From JAUVKA01 sp964465145 (lineage in GTDB: Bacteria; Bacteroidota; Bacteroidia; Bacteroidales; UBA12481): a DNA stretch of 64,000 nt. A program made the translations under genes and the position numbers. Positions 61,363-64,000 of this stretch are shown here, one piece after another. Numbering within the stretch: the stretch's first letter is position 1; the number at the start of each line of letters is the position of its first letter. The stretch is taken from positions 75,494 through 139,493 of the forward strand of contig CAYXJR010000001.1 of the NCBI GenBank assembly GCA_964465145.1. Direction: 5' to 3'. The notes below the pieces were generated by a model that searched no databases, was not told where the DNA came from, and saw only the letters and a program-made list of their open reading frames with translations.

Positions 61363-62922
61363 TTGCAAATGCTTTCCGGGTATTTTAAGACATCAAAAGT
61401 CCAATCATTCTTTATAGCCATGGTTTTTGCCCTGAACTATAAAGGGGATACCGTGGATATGAATGAACTGATAAGTTATTTTGATTGCAACCCAATGAAA
61501 ATACTTGAATACAGTGATGATTTTGAGGATCTGCGTATAAAAGGAATTCTTGAAAGGCATAAGACCATGTACCGAATGGGACTGCCCGGTAATCAGGAAC
61601 AATATTCTATAAACGAAAAAGTTACCCAGGCAATTCTCAAAAATAAAGCTATGCCGCTGTCCACTCAAACAGGCTTTAAAGATGTAATACAGGTTCTGGA
61701 GAAACTGTACTCCCTATTCGAGCAAAAAACAGAAGGTGAAATTACAGCCTGGGAGCTGCTGGAACTTTCAAATGAGATCATAATGGCAAACCTGCACTTT
61801 CCCTTACTTAAAGTGGTTCACAATTATCAGCTAAAATCAATTGATTCATACTTTTATCTTTACTTAATCTGGATGACAGTAGTTGGTAATGAGAGCATAG
61901 AACTAAACCATGCATTCGAAGGTCTTTTTGACATCTCTTCAGAAAAAGTTAAATATTCTCAGAAGATATTTTCGGGTGAAAATCAGCTATTGAAAAACGG
62001 CCTCATTCAATTGGAAGAATCCAGGTTCTTTAATGACGCAGAAATCAAGCTATCTGAAAATTCTGTCAATATGCTGGATGAAATGGGAATCAAATTATTC
62101 AGCAATAGAAGGAAAAAGGGAAATATTTTTTCGCCGGAGAGCATCCCGCTCAGAAACCTGTTTTTCGATGAGGAGAAGATGAAACCCCTTTTTATGCTTA
62201 AACAACTACTACAGGAATCACAACTCTCCGAAACACAGAAAAGGCTTACAGAAAAACGCCTTCCAAAGGGCATAACAATTCTGTTTCATGGTTTGCCGGG
62301 TACGGGAAAGACGGAAACGGCACTTCAGATGGCAAAATATACAGAACGGGAGATAATGAAAGTGGAGATCAGCCAGTCGAAATCGATGTGGTACGGTGAA
62401 AGTGAGAAGATTATCAAAAAGATCTTTACCGATTATAAATCACTTTGCAAAGAATGTGACCATGTCCCGATTCTTCTGTTCAATGAGGCTGATGCAATAT
62501 TGTCAAAGCGAAAGGGGATTGGGAGTTCCACAATCGACCAGACAGAAAATGCCATTCAAAATATCCTCCTTGAAGAATTGGAGAATTTTGAAGGAATACT
62601 TATTGCCACCACAAACCTGGCGAGCAACCTGGATTCTGCTTTCGACCGACGCTTTCTTTTCAAGGTGGAATTTCAGAAGCCGGATACCAAAGTCAAGGCC
62701 TTGATATGGAGATCCAAGCTTCCTGGACTGGATACCCCGGATTACGAATTACTTGCATTTGAATTTGATTTCTCAGGCGGGCAGATAGATAATATTGTCA
62801 GGAAAAGTGAGATACACGAAATAATTCATGGCAAGCAAGTCGATCTGAAGAGTGTGATGGAGTTTTGCAAGGAGGAGGTAATGGGAAAAAGCAAGGGAAG
62901 AATAGGATTTAGTTTATTTTAG
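61363..62922 (+). CDS. AAA+ ATPase, 3' part of an IS-interrupted gene
   Basis: 519 residues from TTG 61363 (next ATG 61369); the frame is open back to 61315 at the insertion border. The N-terminal ~280 residues are helical and unassigned. The AAA+ core follows: HGLPGTGKTETALQMAKY (Walker A, about 310-318), SKSMWYGESEKIIKKIF, ILLFNEADAIL (Walker B with Asn before Glu), IATTNLASNLDSAFDRRFLFKVEF (sensor 1 and arginine finger). Similar to CDC48/FtsH-like cores in Bacteroidota island proteins. The WYL regulator starts 4 bp later. The product may be inactive or N-truncated. Confidence 0.85.
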   Translation: MQMLSGYFKTSKVQSFFIAMVFALNYKGDTVDMNELISYFDCNPMKILEYSDDFEDLRIKGILERHKTMYRMGLPGNQEQYSINEKVTQAILKNKAMPLSTQTGFKDVIQVLEKLYSLFEQKTEGEITAWELLELSNEIIMANLHFPLLKVVHNYQLKSIDSYFYLYLIWMTVVGNESIELNHAFEGLFDISSEKVKYSQKIFSGENQLLKNGLIQLEESRFFNDAEIKLSENSVNMLDEMGIKLFSNRRKKGNIFSPESIPLRNLFFDEEKMKPLFMLKQLLQESQLSETQKRLTEKRLPKGITILFHGLPGTGKTETALQMAKYTEREIMKVEISQSKSMWYGESEKIIKKIFTDYKSLCKECDHVPILLFNEADAILSKRKGIGSSTIDQTENAIQNILLEELENFEGILIATTNLASNLDSAFDRRFLFKVEFQKPDTKVKALIWRSKLPGLDTPDYELLAFEFDFSGGQIDNIVRKSEIHEIIHGKQVDLKSVMEFCKEEVMGKSKGRIGFSLF

Positions 62923-62926
62923 TAAG

Positions 62927-63826
62927 ATGTCGAAGAGAGAATCAATATCACGATATAATCTTATTATAAAAAAGCTCAGAAAGCACCCGGCCAGCTTCAA
63001 GGAGATCTCAGATTATTTAGCCCTTGAATCAGAAATACAGGGCTATGACTTCAATATCGGGATAAGGACCTTCCAGCGTGACCTGGAAGACATACGTTCT
63101 TTATATAATATTGATATTCAATATAATCATTCAAAAAAGGGCTATCAGATTGAGGATGATCAAAACCCGCAGGGAACAGAGCGAATCCTGGAAGCCTTTG
63201 ACACATTCAATGCCTTGAACATTACAGATCGATTGTCGGAATATATCCACTTCGAGAATCGCAAACCCCAGGGAACAGAGAATCTCTATGGCTTGTTGCA
63301 TGCCATCAAAAAAAAGGTCCAGATAGAATTTCGGTATCATAAATTCTGGACTGATGAACATCTGGAGCGGACAGTGGAGCCCTATGCCTTAAAAGAATTT
63401 AAAAACAGGTGGTATTTACTCGCCAGGGATATCAATGACGAGTATGTAAAAAGCTTTGGTCTGGATCGTTTATCAGAATTAGAAATCACCAGAAGGCCAT
63501 TTCTGCTTCCCTTAGAATTTAATGTCGTTGAACACTTCAAATACTGCTTCGGGATAGTGAGTCCCAATGCTGATCATCCGGAAGATATTATTCTCTCCTT
63601 CACACCGGTCCAGGGCAAATATATCAAATCGCTCCCCCTCCACGAAACCCAGGAAATCCTTGAAGACAGTGAAAAACAATTGCTAATAAAACTCAAACTA
63701 TTCATCACCCGGGATTTTATTATGGAATTGCTGTCGTATGGGGATGATGTGAAGGTGGTGGAGCCGGAGGGGCTTGTGAATGAAATAAAAGAGGTTTATG
63801 GGAGGGCGGCAGGGAGGTATAAATGA
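62927..63826 (+). CDS. WYL-domain transcriptional regulator
   Basis: 299 residues. An N-terminal winged HTH (ISRYNLIIKKLRKHPASFKEISDYL... IGIRTFQRDLEDIRSLYNIDIQYN), then the WYL domain with HLERTVEPYALKEFKNRWYLLARDI and FGLDRLSELEITRRPF, and a WCX-type C-terminus (VVEPEGLVNEIKEVYG). WYL proteins bind nucleic acids or nucleotides and often control defence genes. It is 4 bp behind the AAA+ gene, so the pair is one operon. The last 174 bp of the window show no gene. Confidence 0.88.
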   Translation: MSKRESISRYNLIIKKLRKHPASFKEISDYLALESEIQGYDFNIGIRTFQRDLEDIRSLYNIDIQYNHSKKGYQIEDDQNPQGTERILEAFDTFNALNITDRLSEYIHFENRKPQGTENLYGLLHAIKKKVQIEFRYHKFWTDEHLERTVEPYALKEFKNRWYLLARDINDEYVKSFGLDRLSELEITRRPFLLPLEFNVVEHFKYCFGIVSPNADHPEDIILSFTPVQGKYIKSLPLHETQEILEDSEKQLLIKLKLFITRDFIMELLSYGDDVKVVEPEGLVNEIKEVYGRAAGRYK

Positions 63827-64000
63827 ATGGGAAATTGGTATTTGTAAGTGAAAATACAATTAAATTAAGCTTAATAACTAAATTAGCTATTGGGGGCATT
63901 TGAAATTTTTCCCCCGTTGAAAGATGTTAAAAAGTGATATAGAAATATATAGGGTTTGCTGTTAAAGACAATTCAACAAACTAATAATTTATCATTCACC

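Overview
The window comes from a Bacteroidota chromosome, probably a Bacteroidales or Marinilabiliales-like environmental lineage. The evidence is the many lipoprotein glycoside hydrolases, a FISUMP-domain protein, a type IX secretion sorting tail, promoter matches of the TTG-N19/20-TAnnTTTG kind, and the near absence of Shine-Dalgarno sequences. The species cannot be named from the sequence.

Layout. 0-15.9 kb: the 3' part of a large cell-surface protein, an M16 zinc peptidase lipoprotein, an esterase, a DDAH-like hydrolase, and a run of GH78, GH31 and GH92 lipoproteins. 16-23.1 kb: an integrated element or its remains, with a tyrosine recombinase, a ParB-like protein, an AlbA_2/ATPase regulator carrying an 11-bp repeat, small HTH regulators, a tRNA 3'-end fragment and a truncated last gene. 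23.1-47.4 kb: GH106 with a LamG domain, a TlpA-like thioredoxin, an Asp/Glu racemase, a P1 peptidase, a PLP enzyme, LysE and MFS transporters, Ogt, a UroD-like protein, a sulfatase, an FtsX-type permease, and a mannose cassette (GH38, SSS symporter, PfkB kinase, D-lyxose/mannose isomerase). Several genes here survive only as internal-deletion scars. No SusC/SusD pair is present, so this is a dispersed glycan-degradation region and not a canonical PUL. 47.4-64 kb: an AT-rich defence and toxin-antitoxin region with a Fic protein, a macrodomain protein and its broken second copy, a TOTE-type primase-helicase, a three-gene HipBST-like module, HicAB, an orphan antitoxin, and an AAA+ ATPase split by an IS200-like element and followed by a WYL regulator.

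The most unusual feature runs through the whole window. Most gene borders from about 5 to 57 kb carry short tandem arrays of period exactly 7 or 8 bp. They are built from about ten unrelated unit words whose variation is concentrated at a few positions, often transitions. Some arrays supply stop codons, one forms a C-terminal tail, and one forms the linker behind a lipobox. Direct duplication of the macrodomain locus brackets a 5.5-kb segment holding the primase-helicase and the HipBST-like module, which could excise by homologous recombination.

How the genes work together (inference): lipoprotein GHs and the sulfatase trim rhamnose-, mannose- and sulfate-bearing glycans. The symporter, isomerase and sugar kinase would feed mannose to fructose 6-phosphate. 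The right-hand third is an accessory region of conflict systems, several with visible palindromic operators.
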